A stretch of DNA of 64,000 nucleotides, taken from positions 43,452 through 107,451 of the forward strand of contig CAVPMU010000023.1 of NCBI GenBank assembly GCA_963706535.1, read 5' to 3'. A program made the translations under genes and the position numbers. Source of the DNA: RPQJ01 sp963706535 (lineage in GTDB: Bacteria; Pseudomonadota; Gammaproteobacteria; Steroidobacterales; Steroidobacteraceae). The notes beneath the pieces are model-generated. The model was not told the DNA's origin. It made no database searches and worked only from the letters and a program-made list of their open reading frames with translations. Below, piece by piece: positions 29,337 through 38,043 of this stretch; the first letter of the stretch is position 1, and each line of letters starts with the position of its first letter.

Positions 29337-30296
29337 GTCGAGACCGCTCGCGAGCCAGGCGGCCGCCGCCGCGTCGATGTCGAGCCGCCTGAGCCGCGTG
29401 CCGGTCGTGACCGAGGAATCCCAGTTGATCGCCCGGTTGCGTCCAGCGGTCTTGGCGAGCAGCAGGGCCTGGTCGGCCCGCTCGATGGAGTCCTCGACGC
29501 TCACCTGTGGATCCAGCAGCGCGAGCCCGAACGAGGCCGTCACGTGGATCGCCACGTCGCCACCCGCGAGGAGCGGCCCCGCCGCGAGTCCCTCGCGGAC
29601 GCGCTTGATCACCGCCTGGCCCATCGCGATGTCGGCCCCGGGCAGCGCGATCAGGAACTCGTCGCCGCCGTAGCGGAACACCTTGTCGTACGGCCGCAGG
29701 TGCCGGGAGAGGTATCGCACGATTCGCGCCAGCACCTCATCGCCCACCGTGTGACCGTGGGTGTCGTTGATCGCCTTCAGGTGATCGACGTCCATGAACA
29801 CGATGCAGCACTGCTGCACGTCGCGCAGCGCCAGCTCGCGCCACTGGCGCAGCTCGGGGAGCATCTCCACGCGGGCGTAGGCACCGGTGAGCGGGTCGCG
29901 ACTCTGCAGTGCCCCGCTGATCTCGTGCTTCAGTGTGTCGATCTCGAGCCTCAGGCGCGCGGTGCCTGCCACGAGCTCCTCGAAGTCCTCGCGCACGATC
30001 GGCTCGTCGGCGGCCACTTCGCGCAACAGCCGCGCCGCGATCCGGTGCACGCGCTCGTGCTCGGTGCCGATCGCGGCGAACGACGGCTGGCCCCACAGCC
30101 CGGCCGGCGCCTGCTCGTAATACCAGCGGCCGAAACGGCATTGATGGTGCGCATTGTCGCCGACGTTGTCGAGATTGAAAGGCAGGCCACAGACGACGGA
30201 GCGCAGGAGGTTCTCCTGCCACTCGGCGTGATCGTGGGTGGCGTGCTCGAGTTGCTCGAGCGCATCGCGCAGTTTGGTGGGATCGATCCTGTGCAT
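29331..30296 (-). CDS. Diguanylate cyclase with CZB zinc-sensing domain (DgcZ-like)
   Basis: A 321-residue cytosolic GGDEF enzyme making c-di-GMP. The N-terminal CZB domain has the zinc ligands of E. coli DgcZ in the same spacing: His23 (HDHAEW), Cys53 (QCRFGRWYY), His80 and His84 (TEHERVH). The GGDEF domain has RYGGDEF with GGDEF at 210-214, and an I-site RPYD at 201-204, so product inhibition is expected. Zinc binding should repress activity. A good AGGAG precedes the ATG. It is a paralogue of the gene at 38044-38979 and shares its upstream motif. Confidence 0.95.
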   Translation of the reverse strand: MHRIDPTKLRDALEQLEHATHDHAEWQENLLRSVVCGLPFNLDNVGDNAHHQCRFGRWYYEQAPAGLWGQPSFAAIGTEHERVHRIAARLLREVAADEPIVREDFEELVAGTARLRLEIDTLKHEISGALQSRDPLTGAYARVEMLPELRQWRELALRDVQQCCIVFMDVDHLKAINDTHGHTVGDEVLARIVRYLSRHLRPYDKVFRYGGDEFLIALPGADIAMGQAVIKRVREGLAAGPLLAGGDVAIHVTASFGLALLDPQVSVEDSIERADQALLLAKTAGRNRAINWDSSVTTGTRLRRLDIDAAAAAWLASGLDK

Positions 30297-30368
30297 CCGC
30301 GGTCACTCCTCGTGCGCCCGGCATCACCCCCCAAACCGGATCCACAAGTACTAGCTGCCGGCCGCCGG

Positions 30369-30400
30369 GGCAACCCCGAATTGCGAGCGATGCGTCACAG
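30369..30400 (-). promoter_or_regulatory. Conserved motif upstream of CZB-GGDEF gene 1
   Basis: On the minus strand this reads CTGTGACGCAT, then a short variable stretch, then AATTCGGGGT and GCC. The same arrangement occurs upstream of the second CZB-GGDEF gene at 39069-39099. An ACTTGTG also follows downstream in both. The motif ends 72 bases before the start codon. It could be a shared operator or promoter; no known regulator site is matched with confidence. Confidence 0.6.
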
Positions 30401-30411
30401 TTCTGGAACGA

Positions 30412-30738
30412 TCAGGCGGACAGGACGTCCCGCCACTCCGGGTGACGCTCGAATTGCGCCTTGGCGAAGCGGCACAGTGGAATGATCCGGAAGCCTTCGC
30501 GCCTGGCATCCTCGACCGCACGCAGCACGAGAGCCTGCCCGACACCCCGGCCGCGCAGTGCGTCCGGGACCTCGGTGTGGTCGATGATGATCAGCGTCGC
30601 CGACGCACGTGAGTACGTCATCTCGGCTTCGTGTCCATCCACCGCCGCGACCCAGCGGCCGCCCGAGGAGCCGCGCTCCTCGCGCCGCACGTCGCTGGTG
30701 GAAGCCTTGCCCGGGGCGCTGGAAGGTTCGTTGCTCAT
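30412..30738 (-). CDS. Small GNAT-like acetyltransferase (YjdJ/NATD1 type)
   Basis: A 108-residue single-domain GNAT protein. The fold core is RWVAAVDGHEAEMTYSRAS, then IDHTEVPDALRGRGVGQALV with the CoA-binding loop, then RIIPLCRFAKAQFERHPEW. The HTEVP...GRGVG...PLC block is the YjdJ/NATD1 signature. The first 25 residues are poorly conserved and the true start may be later. It reads toward the cyclase gene, whose conserved upstream motif lies just after this gene's stop. Confidence 0.88.
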   Translation of the reverse strand: MSNEPSSAPGKASTSDVRREERGSSGGRWVAAVDGHEAEMTYSRASATLIIIDHTEVPDALRGRGVGQALVLRAVEDARREGFRIIPLCRFAKAQFERHPEWRDVLSA

Positions 30739-30822
30739 GCGCGGATGATATCAGCACGAGCCCGGGCATCGCCTCGACACGGCCCACTTCCCGCGCGGTG
30801 CGGTCCGCGACACAATCCGCGA

Positions 30823-31200
30823 ATGCCCACGAGAAAAGGCACCCCGGACCTCGCCCGCCTCGACCGCATCGTCGCCGATGCGCGGCGCTCCCGCGACGAA
30901 CGCGAACAGGGTTATCGGGCCCAGGCCCTGAAACTCTACCCCTGGATCTGCGGGCGCTGTGCGCGCGAGTTCGACCGCAGCAGCGTCCAGGAACTGACGG
31001 TCCACCACAAGGACCACAATCACGACAACAATCCGCCGGACGGCAGCAACTGGGAGCTGCTCTGCCTCTACTGTCACGACAACGAGCACCAGCGCTACCT
31101 GGAGCAGCCGGGCGCGGCCTCCGCTCAGCGCGACACCCGGCCGGCCGCCACCCACACCCCGTTCGCCGACCTCGCGTCGTTGCTCAAGCGGGACGAGTAG
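30823..31200 (+). CDS. yajD: HNH nuclease family protein YajD
   Basis: A 125-residue HNH-fold protein. Zinc-binding CGRCAREF and the catalytic HHKDHNHDNNPPDGSNWELLCLYCHDNEH (quoted here in parts: HHKDHNHDNNP, NWELLCLYCHDNEH) give the beta-beta-alpha-metal motif. YajD proteins are common in gammaproteobacteria; the biological role is not established. Its 3' end overlaps the convergent yheU gene by 17 bases. Confidence 0.9.
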   Translation: MPTRKGTPDLARLDRIVADARRSRDEREQGYRAQALKLYPWICGRCAREFDRSSVQELTVHHKDHNHDNNPPDGSNWELLCLYCHDNEHQRYLEQPGAASAQRDTRPAATHTPFADLASLLKRDE

Positions 31201-31456
31201 ACCCCGGACCGCCGGGCACGACGACGATGTCGACCGTGCTGGTCACGGGATCGAACATGATCTGCGCCTCGCGGCGCTCGAGCTGGCGCAGCACCTGCGC
31301 CACTTTCTGCTCGTGCGGCACGTCGCGATCGCCGTAGTCGGTGCCTTCCCGCAGCACGAACGACTCGACGACGCCACGCAAGGCCTCCGCCGAGAGATCG
31401 GTGTGCGGTACCGACACCGGTGGCGGCCGCTGTTCCTCTTCGTACCATTCAGTCAC
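31184..31456 (-). CDS. yheU: YheU family protein (UPF0270)
   Basis: A 90-residue protein carrying the UPF0270 block LSAEALRGVVESFVLREGTDYGDRDV, with EQKVAQVLRQLERREAQIMFD following. E. coli YheU is 72 residues; the extra residues here are at both ends. Function is unknown. It converges on yajD with a 17-base overlap of coding ends. Confidence 0.9.
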   Translation of the reverse strand: MTEWYEEEQRPPPVSVPHTDLSAEALRGVVESFVLREGTDYGDRDVPHEQKVAQVLRQLERREAQIMFDPVTSTVDIVVVPGGPGSTRPA

Positions 31457-31458
31457 GA

Positions 31459-32142
31459 CTACTGGCCGAGCGCGCCGAAGACGCCGCGCAGGATCCTGCT
31501 CGACTGGCCGAGCGGGTCCTTGCGAATCGCCCGCTCCTCCTCCGCGATGACGAAGAACAGGCCATCGAGCGCCTTGCGGGTGACGTAGCCCTCGACGTTC
31601 GCGTCCCTGGCGCTGACGAGCCCGAGCTGCGCTGCCTGCCCGGCGAGCTGGTTGTATTGCGCCGCGAGCTGCGCCTTGTCGGTCGTCCGCTTGACCACCG
31701 GCAGGAAGCGCTGCTCGAGCTTGTCGTAGGACACCTTGCGGAAGTACTTCGTCGCGGCATCGTCGCCGCCGGTCAGGATCTCACGCGCATCCGCGAGCGT
31801 CATCTGGCGCACGGCATCCACGAGCAGCGTCTTCGCCTCGGGCACCGCGGCCTCGGCGGCACGGTTCATCGCCACGACGAGTTCGTCGGCCTCGTCCCCC
31901 ATGCCCACCATGCGCAAGGCCTTGTCCGCCTTCTTCAGCGTGGGCGGCAACGGGATCCTTACCTTCGGGTTGCGCAGGAACCCGTCCGTGACGCCGAGCT
32001 GGGCCACGGCGCGAGTCGCACCCTGGTTCAGGGCCGTCTTGAGCCCGTCGACGCTGTCCCGCGGAGCAATCGATTCGACGCCTGCAGCCGCGACGAGCGG
32101 CACGGCGAGGGCCAGCAGGGCGAGCACACGAGGAATTTTCAT
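31459..32142 (-). CDS. DUF4197 domain-containing exported protein
   Basis: A 227-residue protein with a clear signal peptide (MKIPRVLALLALAVPLVAAAG). The DUF4197 domain follows, recognisable from LKTALNQGATRAVAQLG, the KIPLP-like VRIPLPPTLKKADKALRMVG, and LDGLFFVIAEEERAIRKDPLGQ. It is probably periplasmic and helical. The function of the family is unknown. Its stop is 2 bases from the yheU start, so the two may be co-transcribed. Confidence 0.9.
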   Translation of the reverse strand: MKIPRVLALLALAVPLVAAAGVESIAPRDSVDGLKTALNQGATRAVAQLGVTDGFLRNPKVRIPLPPTLKKADKALRMVGMGDEADELVVAMNRAAEAAVPEAKTLLVDAVRQMTLADAREILTGGDDAATKYFRKVSYDKLEQRFLPVVKRTTDKAQLAAQYNQLAGQAAQLGLVSARDANVEGYVTRKALDGLFFVIAEEERAIRKDPLGQSSRILRGVFGALGQ

Positions 32143-32275
32143 CGTCGGTCTCCCTGGCAGGCAGCATACTGCTTTCACCCGGCCGTCTCACGGCATCCCC
32201 GGATTGCCCGTTGGCCGACCAGGGGCCAGTATCAGCAAAGGCGCTCGCAGGACCGGGGCGCAAGGAGGAGATGTC

Positions 32276-32578
32276 ATGACCGAAGTCACCACCCACAAGC
32301 TGATGGAAGACCTCAAGACCGTGGTCGCGGATGCCGAGGCGCTGATGGCCGCGACCGCCGGCGATGCGAGCGAGCGGGCCCATACGGCACGCCAGCGGGC
32401 CGCGGAGTCGGTCGCGAACGCCCGCGCCCGCATCCACACGCTCGAAGAGCAGTTCAAGGCCCGCGCGACTGCGACCGCACAACAGGCCGACCACTATGTC
32501 CACGAGAATCCCTGGCAGTCGATCGCCGTGGCCGCCGGGGTCGGCGCGATCATCGGCATCCTGCTGGCCCGCCGCTGA
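32276..32578 (+). CDS. yqjD: DUF883 (ElaB/YqjD) ribosome/inner-membrane-associated protein
   Basis: A 100-residue protein with a long alanine-rich amphipathic helix. The conserved HENPWQSIAVAAGVGAIIGILLARR is a C-terminal tail anchor. ElaB/YqjD proteins bind stationary-phase ribosomes and dock them at the membrane. An AAGGAGGAG Shine-Dalgarno precedes the ATG at 32276. It starts the YqjD-YqjE-YqjK operon. Confidence 0.93.
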   Translation: MTEVTTHKLMEDLKTVVADAEALMAATAGDASERAHTARQRAAESVANARARIHTLEEQFKARATATAQQADHYVHENPWQSIAVAAGVGAIIGILLARR

Positions 32579-32592
32579 GCGGCGGTCAGGCC

Positions 32593-32994
32593 GTGGCTGA
32601 GCCGGAACCGGGCCAGCGCGAGGGCCTCGGGCTCTTCGCGTCGCTGCGCCGCGCGATCGCGACGCTCGTCGATCTCGTCCACACGCGCCTCGAGCTCGTC
32701 GGCGTCGAACTCCAGGTGGAAGTGCAGCGCGCCGCGAGCCTGCTGCTGTGGGCATTCGGCGCGCTGCTGTGCGCCATCGTCGCCATCGTGATGCTCGCGG
32801 TGACCGTGATCTTCGCCTATTGGGACACGCATCGCCTGCTCGCGGCCGGGTGCGTGACGGCATTCTTCGCGATCACGGCGCTGGCGGGCGCGCTCTACGT
32901 GAGGCATCGCGTGCGTACCCGGCCGCACATGTTCGCCGGCAGCATCGGCGAGCTGAAGCGCAACGTCGCGACCTTGACGGGCAGGCAGCAATGA
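32593..32994 (+). CDS. yqjE: Phage-holin-family / YqjE (DUF1469) membrane protein
   Basis: A 133-residue protein with an N-terminal amphipathic segment (LVDLVHTRLELVGVELQVE) and two strong membrane helices (ALLCAIVAIVMLAVTVIFAYW and AGCVTAFFAITALAGALYV, approximate spans). The arrangement matches DUF1469/YqjE. The start is GTG at 32593, 14 bases after yqjD. The stop overlaps the next start as ATGA. Confidence 0.9.
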   Translation: MAEPEPGQREGLGLFASLRRAIATLVDLVHTRLELVGVELQVEVQRAASLLLWAFGALLCAIVAIVMLAVTVIFAYWDTHRLLAAGCVTAFFAITALAGALYVRHRVRTRPHMFAGSIGELKRNVATLTGRQQ

Positions 32995-33269
32995 CGCGAC
33001 GCGCCGAGTTGCTGGCAGCACGTCGGGAGTTGCTGCTGGCCCGCTGCGCTTACCAGCGTGCCAGCCTCCAGTACGATGCCGCGACGATCGGCCATCGCCT
33101 GCGTTTCGTCGACACGGCGACGAAGTTCACGCGCTCCGGCTCGGGGCGCCTGCTGCTGGTGGGCGGCGTTGCGATGCTGCTGTTGACGGGCCCCGGCCGC
33201 GTGGTACGGGTCGCGAGCCGTCTCGTCGCCGTGTGGCCGATCGTGCGTCCCTGGATCCAGCAAAGGTGA
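32991..33269 (+). CDS. YqjK-like protein
   Basis: A 92-residue basic protein with an N-terminal RRAELLAARRELLLARCAYQR pattern and one hydrophobic segment (LLLVGGVAMLLLTGP). It takes the YqjK position in the yqjD-yqjE-yqjK operon and overlaps yqjE by ATGA. Function is unknown; membrane association is likely. Confidence 0.8.
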   Translation: MTRRAELLAARRELLLARCAYQRASLQYDAATIGHRLRFVDTATKFTRSGSGRLLLVGGVAMLLLTGPGRVVRVASRLVAVWPIVRPWIQQR

Positions 33270-33274
33270 ATTCC

Positions 33275-34051
<777 letters not shown>

Positions 34052-34066
34052 ATCCGTGCCTGCGCC

Positions 34067-34729
34067 CTACCAGGGCAAGGCTTCGCCGTTCTGGTGCAGG
34101 AAGCGGCCGGTGGTCGCGAGCGTGAGCTCGTCGATACGCTGCAGCAGCCCGCGCACGGACTCGTCCGCCTCGATCATGCCCTGGCCGCCGGTCATCCCGG
34201 TGCGCACGGCGCCCGGATGCAGGATGGCCACGGCGATTCCCCGCGGCGCGAGGTCACGGGCCAGCGAAACGCCGGCCGCGTTCAGGGCCGCCTTGCTCAT
34301 CCGGTAGCCGTAATAGCCTCCGGAGCCGTTGTCGCCCATCGATCCCATGCGGCTGGTGATGAGCGCCACCTTGGAGCCTGCGTACAGGCGCGGGAGTAGC
34401 GCCTGCGTGAGACCGAGCGGCGCGACGGCGTTCAGATCGAACTGGGCGCGCAGACCGGCCGCGTCGATGCTGCCCAGCGAGTCGCCCACCAGCATGCCGG
34501 CGTTCTGGACCAGCAGGTCGATCTCGTCGTGCGCGAGATGCTCGGCGAGCATGGTCCAGGACGCGGGTTCGGCGAGATCGCAGCCGCTTTCGACGCGCAC
34601 CCCGAGCCCGTCGAGCTCGGCCGTGCTGCGACGACACACCGCCACCACGCCGGCACCACGTTCCTTGAGCTGCCGGGCCAGCTCGAGGCCGATGCCGCGG
34701 TTGGCGCCTGTCACGACGGCTATTCCCAT
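34067..34729 (-). CDS. SDR-family oxidoreductase (carbonyl-reductase/C-factor-like)
   Basis: A 220-residue SDR with the cofactor loop TGANRGIGLELARQLKERG, the NAG motif (LLVQNAGMLVG), catalytic Ser in TSRMGSMG and YYGYRMSKAALNAAG (Tyr-X3-Lys), and PGAVRTGM. This short form resembles carbonyl reductase and Myxococcus C-factor. It lies 19 bases downstream of the ArsA-like ATPase on the same strand with a GAGGAG site. The substrate is unknown. Confidence 0.9.
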   Translation of the reverse strand: MGIAVVTGANRGIGLELARQLKERGAGVVAVCRRSTAELDGLGVRVESGCDLAEPASWTMLAEHLAHDEIDLLVQNAGMLVGDSLGSIDAAGLRAQFDLNAVAPLGLTQALLPRLYAGSKVALITSRMGSMGDNGSGGYYGYRMSKAALNAAGVSLARDLAPRGIAVAILHPGAVRTGMTGGQGMIEADESVRGLLQRIDELTLATTGRFLHQNGEALPW

Positions 34730-34748
34730 GTCGTTCGTACTCCTCAGT

Positions 34749-35651
34749 TCAGCCGGAAAGCACTCGTCCCACGGTGCGCAATCGCTCAATGCCACGCACT
34801 TCCAGCGGGAACAGCGGAATCTCGACGATCGGCACGTCGCCGTGGCGGCCACGGATCCGTGCGAGCTGCTCCTGCTGCTGCCGCCGCTTCTGCTCCAGGA
34901 ACGGCGAGTCGCCCGCCTGCACGACATTGTTGACGATCATGCGGGAGATCGCGAGCCCGTGGCGATGAAGTTCGTCGCGCACGGCCTCGAGCTGGCATAC
35001 GGCGAGCGCCTCCGGGATCGTCACCAGGGAGAAGCGCACGTCGCGGCGCAGGAATTCCATGCAGGTCGCGGCCAGATCCTGCCACCGGCCAAGGATCGCC
35101 ATCACCGACTCCTTGCGCTCGCCGGTGGTGCGCAGGTGCGAGTAGATGCGCGGCGCGGTCCGCAGGTGCTCGGCCAGCATCGAGGGCATGCCGAGCAACG
35201 CCAGCGTCTGCCCGAGCGGCGCCGTATCCCACACGACGTGCCCGTAGCGCGCCTCGAGCACGAGGCGACGGATGTAGTCGACCATGAACTCCTCGTTCAG
35301 TCCCGGCAGCACCGAGGTCATGAATTGCACGAAGCTCGGGTAGTCGATGTCGACGAAGCTCGAGAAGACGCCGTACACGTCGCGGCCGAATTCCTCGTCC
35401 CACATGGCGCGGACTTCGTCGAGGCCGAGTTCCGTCAGGTAGAGCCCCGGCTGCACCTCGCGTTCGCGGTGCTCGCCCGCGATCTCGAAGATGTGCGACA
35501 GCGACGGGGTGGGATCCGTCGAGATCACCAGACTCGGCTGGCCGGACTCGGCGTGTGCCAGGGCGGTTGCGGCGGAGCACGTCGTCTTGCCGACGCCGCC
35601 CTTGCCCAGGAAGACCTCTACGCGGGTGTCGATCGGGTCGGCGGTGGCCAT
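34749..35651 (-). CDS. ArsA/GET3-family ATPase
   Basis: A 300-residue single-domain SIMIBI ATPase. The deviant Walker A GKGGVGKTT starts at Gly16. Switch I-like STDPTPSLSHIF and VWDTAPLGQTLALLGMP (switch II and A-loop region) follow. ArsA drives arsenite efflux; GET3-like members target tail-anchored proteins. No arsR, arsB or arsC is nearby, so a chaperone-like or redox-linked role is more likely. The ATG at 35651 is chosen because homology begins directly after it; a 79-residue in-frame extension overlaps the divergent cytochrome gene. Confidence 0.88.
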   Translation of the reverse strand: MATADPIDTRVEVFLGKGGVGKTTCSAATALAHAESGQPSLVISTDPTPSLSHIFEIAGEHREREVQPGLYLTELGLDEVRAMWDEEFGRDVYGVFSSFVDIDYPSFVQFMTSVLPGLNEEFMVDYIRRLVLEARYGHVVWDTAPLGQTLALLGMPSMLAEHLRTAPRIYSHLRTTGERKESVMAILGRWQDLAATCMEFLRRDVRFSLVTIPEALAVCQLEAVRDELHRHGLAISRMIVNNVVQAGDSPFLEQKRRQQQEQLARIRGRHGDVPIVEIPLFPLEVRGIERLRTVGRVLSG

Positions 35652-35745
35652 GGGCAATTTTCGCACGGTGGAACCGTCGCGATTGATTTGATGCGCATCC
35701 GCCGTCCAACCACCACGCCGAATGCCCGGCGCCGCGGAGTTGCAC

Positions 35746-37527
35746 ATGATTTCCATCCACGGGCCGTACGGAAGCAACCGCGGCGCGCTGATCGTCTGCG
35801 CCTCACTCGCACTGGCCGCGTGCGGCGGTGGAGGCGGCTCGGACGAGTCCGACGACTCCGACCCCGGCGGCGGTGGCGGTGGCACCGCGCAGCCCACCAG
35901 CTACAAGGTCCTCGCTGCCAACGACCTCGGCATGCACTGTGTGGACGCGGACTTCTCCGTGTTCTCGATCCTGCCGCCCTACAACGTCGTCAACGCCCAG
36001 GTCGTGCGCACGGACTCGAGCGGCCGCCCGTCGCTGCTCGACGCCGGCACGGTGGAACTGCGTTATTCGGCGATCGCGGATGCGAACGGCTCCATCAACA
36101 GCCGCAGCCAGGACAAGACGAATTTCTGGCGCCACGTCGCCCACACCTACGGCGCGGACCTCGCCCCCGGCCAGGGACTCACGGGCCTGTACATGCCGGG
36201 CGAGGCCACCGCGCCGGAGCAGACTGCCCTGTCCTGGAACTCCACGCACGGCCTCTTCAAGGCCGAGGGAATCCCCATCGTTCCCGTCGACGATGCGGGT
36301 AACGTCAATCGTTATCCGCTGCTGCGCCTCACGGCGACGGACAAGTCGAGCGGCAACGCGCTTGCCACGCTCAACGTCGTGCTGCCCGTCTCCGAGGAAA
36401 CGACCTGTGCGGATTGTCACGCCACGGGCGGCCCGGCCGCGAAGGCGGCCGGCATCGGGTGGTCGGCCGCAACCGACCTCGAAGTCCAGTCGCGCGAGAA
36501 CGTGCTGCTGCTGCACGACGATCGCATCGGGACGAACCTGATGGCCGCGAAGCCGGTCCTGTGCGCCGCTTGCCACTATTCCGCCGCGCTGGATCTCGGC
36601 GGGACGGGTCCAATGGGCGCGCAGGTGGGCCGCCCGACGATGTCCGCCGCGATGCACGCGTATCACGGCGACAAGATGCGCACGGCCGCCGGGACCCCGC
36701 TGTTCGACGACTGGCTCGCGCAGGGCGAAATACCGCCCTCGCCCGCCTCGCAGGCCTGCTATCTCTGCCATCCGGGCAAGAGCACGCAGTGCCTGCGTGG
36801 AGCCATGACGGATGCGGTCACGTGCCAGAACTGCCACGGTGGGATGGACAGCATCGGTGGCGCGTCGGACCTTGCAGCCGGCGGCAGCATCGACGGCCAG
36901 AACGACGGCAAGGCGCGGCGCCCGTGGCTGGACCTGCCGCGTTGCGAGTCGTGCCACACGGGCGACGCCGTGGATCACCTGACGCTCGCCGACGCAACGC
37001 TGATGGCCAGCGACGGGATCCGCACGCTGCTCGCCTTCGACGCCGCCGACCCGGCCTCGTCGCCGCGCAAGGCCACGAACGCGCGCTTCGCCGAGAATGC
37101 GAACCAGCTGTTCCGCTTCAGCAAGGGCCACGGCGGCGTGGCGTGCGAGGGCTGCCACAACAGCACGCACGCGATCTGGCCGAACCCGAGCGACGCGCAC
37201 AACGACAACGTCGCTTCGCGGCAGCTGCAAGGTCACTCAGGAACGATCAGCGAATGCTCGACCTGCCACGGTGCGGGAACGCTGGGAATGAACCTGGATG
37301 GTCCCCACGGAATGCACGTGGTGAACGATTCCCGCTGGCGGAACGGCGGCCATGGCTCGCTGGCCGAGCGCAGCCGCCAGTCCTGCGCGGCCTGTCATGG
37401 CGCTGACTTCCGTGGCACCGCCCTGTCGCGCACGGCCGCCGTGCGCTCATGGGGCTCTCGGACCAGGCCCAAGGGCACCGCCGTGGGGTGCTACGACTGC
37501 CACGACGGGCCGAGCGGCGACAACTAG
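35746..37527 (+). CDS. Nine-haem c-type cytochrome lipoprotein
   Basis: A 593-residue exported multihaem protein. It has a leader with lipobox LAAC (Cys26), a Gly/Asp/Ser linker, then a domain with NDLGMHCVDADFSVFSILPP known from multihaem proteins of metal-reducing bacteria. Nine CXXCH motifs have first cysteines at 221, 273, 338, 360, 400, 467, 504, 547 and 582. It probably carries electrons at the outer or inner membrane periplasmic face. No CcmABC or reductase genes adjoin it. The ATG at 35746 has GGAG upstream; 35722 is an alternative. Its TAG overlaps the convergent gene's stop (CTAG). Confidence 0.9.
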   Translation: MISIHGPYGSNRGALIVCASLALAACGGGGGSDESDDSDPGGGGGGTAQPTSYKVLAANDLGMHCVDADFSVFSILPPYNVVNAQVVRTDSSGRPSLLDAGTVELRYSAIADANGSINSRSQDKTNFWRHVAHTYGADLAPGQGLTGLYMPGEATAPEQTALSWNSTHGLFKAEGIPIVPVDDAGNVNRYPLLRLTATDKSSGNALATLNVVLPVSEETTCADCHATGGPAAKAAGIGWSAATDLEVQSRENVLLLHDDRIGTNLMAAKPVLCAACHYSAALDLGGTGPMGAQVGRPTMSAAMHAYHGDKMRTAAGTPLFDDWLAQGEIPPSPASQACYLCHPGKSTQCLRGAMTDAVTCQNCHGGMDSIGGASDLAAGGSIDGQNDGKARRPWLDLPRCESCHTGDAVDHLTLADATLMASDGIRTLLAFDAADPASSPRKATNARFAENANQLFRFSKGHGGVACEGCHNSTHAIWPNPSDAHNDNVASRQLQGHSGTISECSTCHGAGTLGMNLDGPHGMHVVNDSRWRNGGHGSLAERSRQSCAACHGADFRGTALSRTAAVRSWGSRTRPKGTAVGCYDCHDGPSGDN

Positions 37528-37937
37528 CGCCAGTTCTCGTAGCACTGGCGGTCGACGTACGGGTCGCCCTTCTCGTCGTACGCCACCTCGTCGTAGCAGG
37601 TCACCACCTTGCGCTTCTGCGGAGGCGGCAACGGCTGCGATTCCTGGTAGACCGGCGCCGAGCGCTTCGCCGCCGCGGACCCGATGATCGTGCCGAGCAC
37701 CAGCCCGCCGATCGCCCAGGCCGCGTCGTCCGAATCGTTGTGCTTGTGGCCGCGGTAGTAGCGGTCGTAGCGATAGTAATTGCTGGCGGGGTAATACCGG
37801 TCGTAGCGACCGCCGTAGTAGTGCTGCGAATGCCCGGGCGGGCCCCAACGCTTGCCGTGCCGGTCGTAGCCGTCGGCTGCGGCCAGGGTGGGCGCCAGCA
37901 TCGAAAGGGCGGCCAGGAAGGCAATGACTTTCTTCAT
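37524..37937 (-). CDS. Exported Tyr/Arg-rich protein with glycine-zipper segment
   Basis: A 137-residue protein with a signal peptide (MKKVIAFLAALSMLAPTLAAA). A Tyr/Arg/His-rich stretch follows (YYGGRYDRYYPASNYYRYDRYY), then a glycine-zipper-like segment AIGGLVLGTIIGSAAAKR and a two-Cys tail (VVTCYDEVAYDEKG... RQCYENW). It resembles small outer-membrane or periplasmic proteins of unknown role. GAGGAGAC precedes the start. Confidence 0.8.
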   Translation of the reverse strand: MKKVIAFLAALSMLAPTLAAADGYDRHGKRWGPPGHSQHYYGGRYDRYYPASNYYRYDRYYRGHKHNDSDDAAWAIGGLVLGTIIGSAAAKRSAPVYQESQPLPPPQKRKVVTCYDEVAYDEKGDPYVDRQCYENWR

Positions 37938-38043
37938 GGTTGTCTCCTCGCCGGCCAGGGACGACCGCCCCCGCCATCCGGCTTTCGTACCGGACAACGC
38001 GGGCAGTCGGGCGGGGTTGACAGCCGGTTCGGCGCCAGCGGCG

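Noticed and set aside
34749..35651. Arsenic-resistance operon around the ArsA-like ATPase
   Set aside because: No arsR, arsB, arsC or arsD is present and the protein is a single-domain form followed by an SDR.
34329..36302. 657-codon plus-strand open frame
   Set aside because: Crosses the SDR, ArsA-like and cytochrome genes in the wrong frame or strand; no homology seen.
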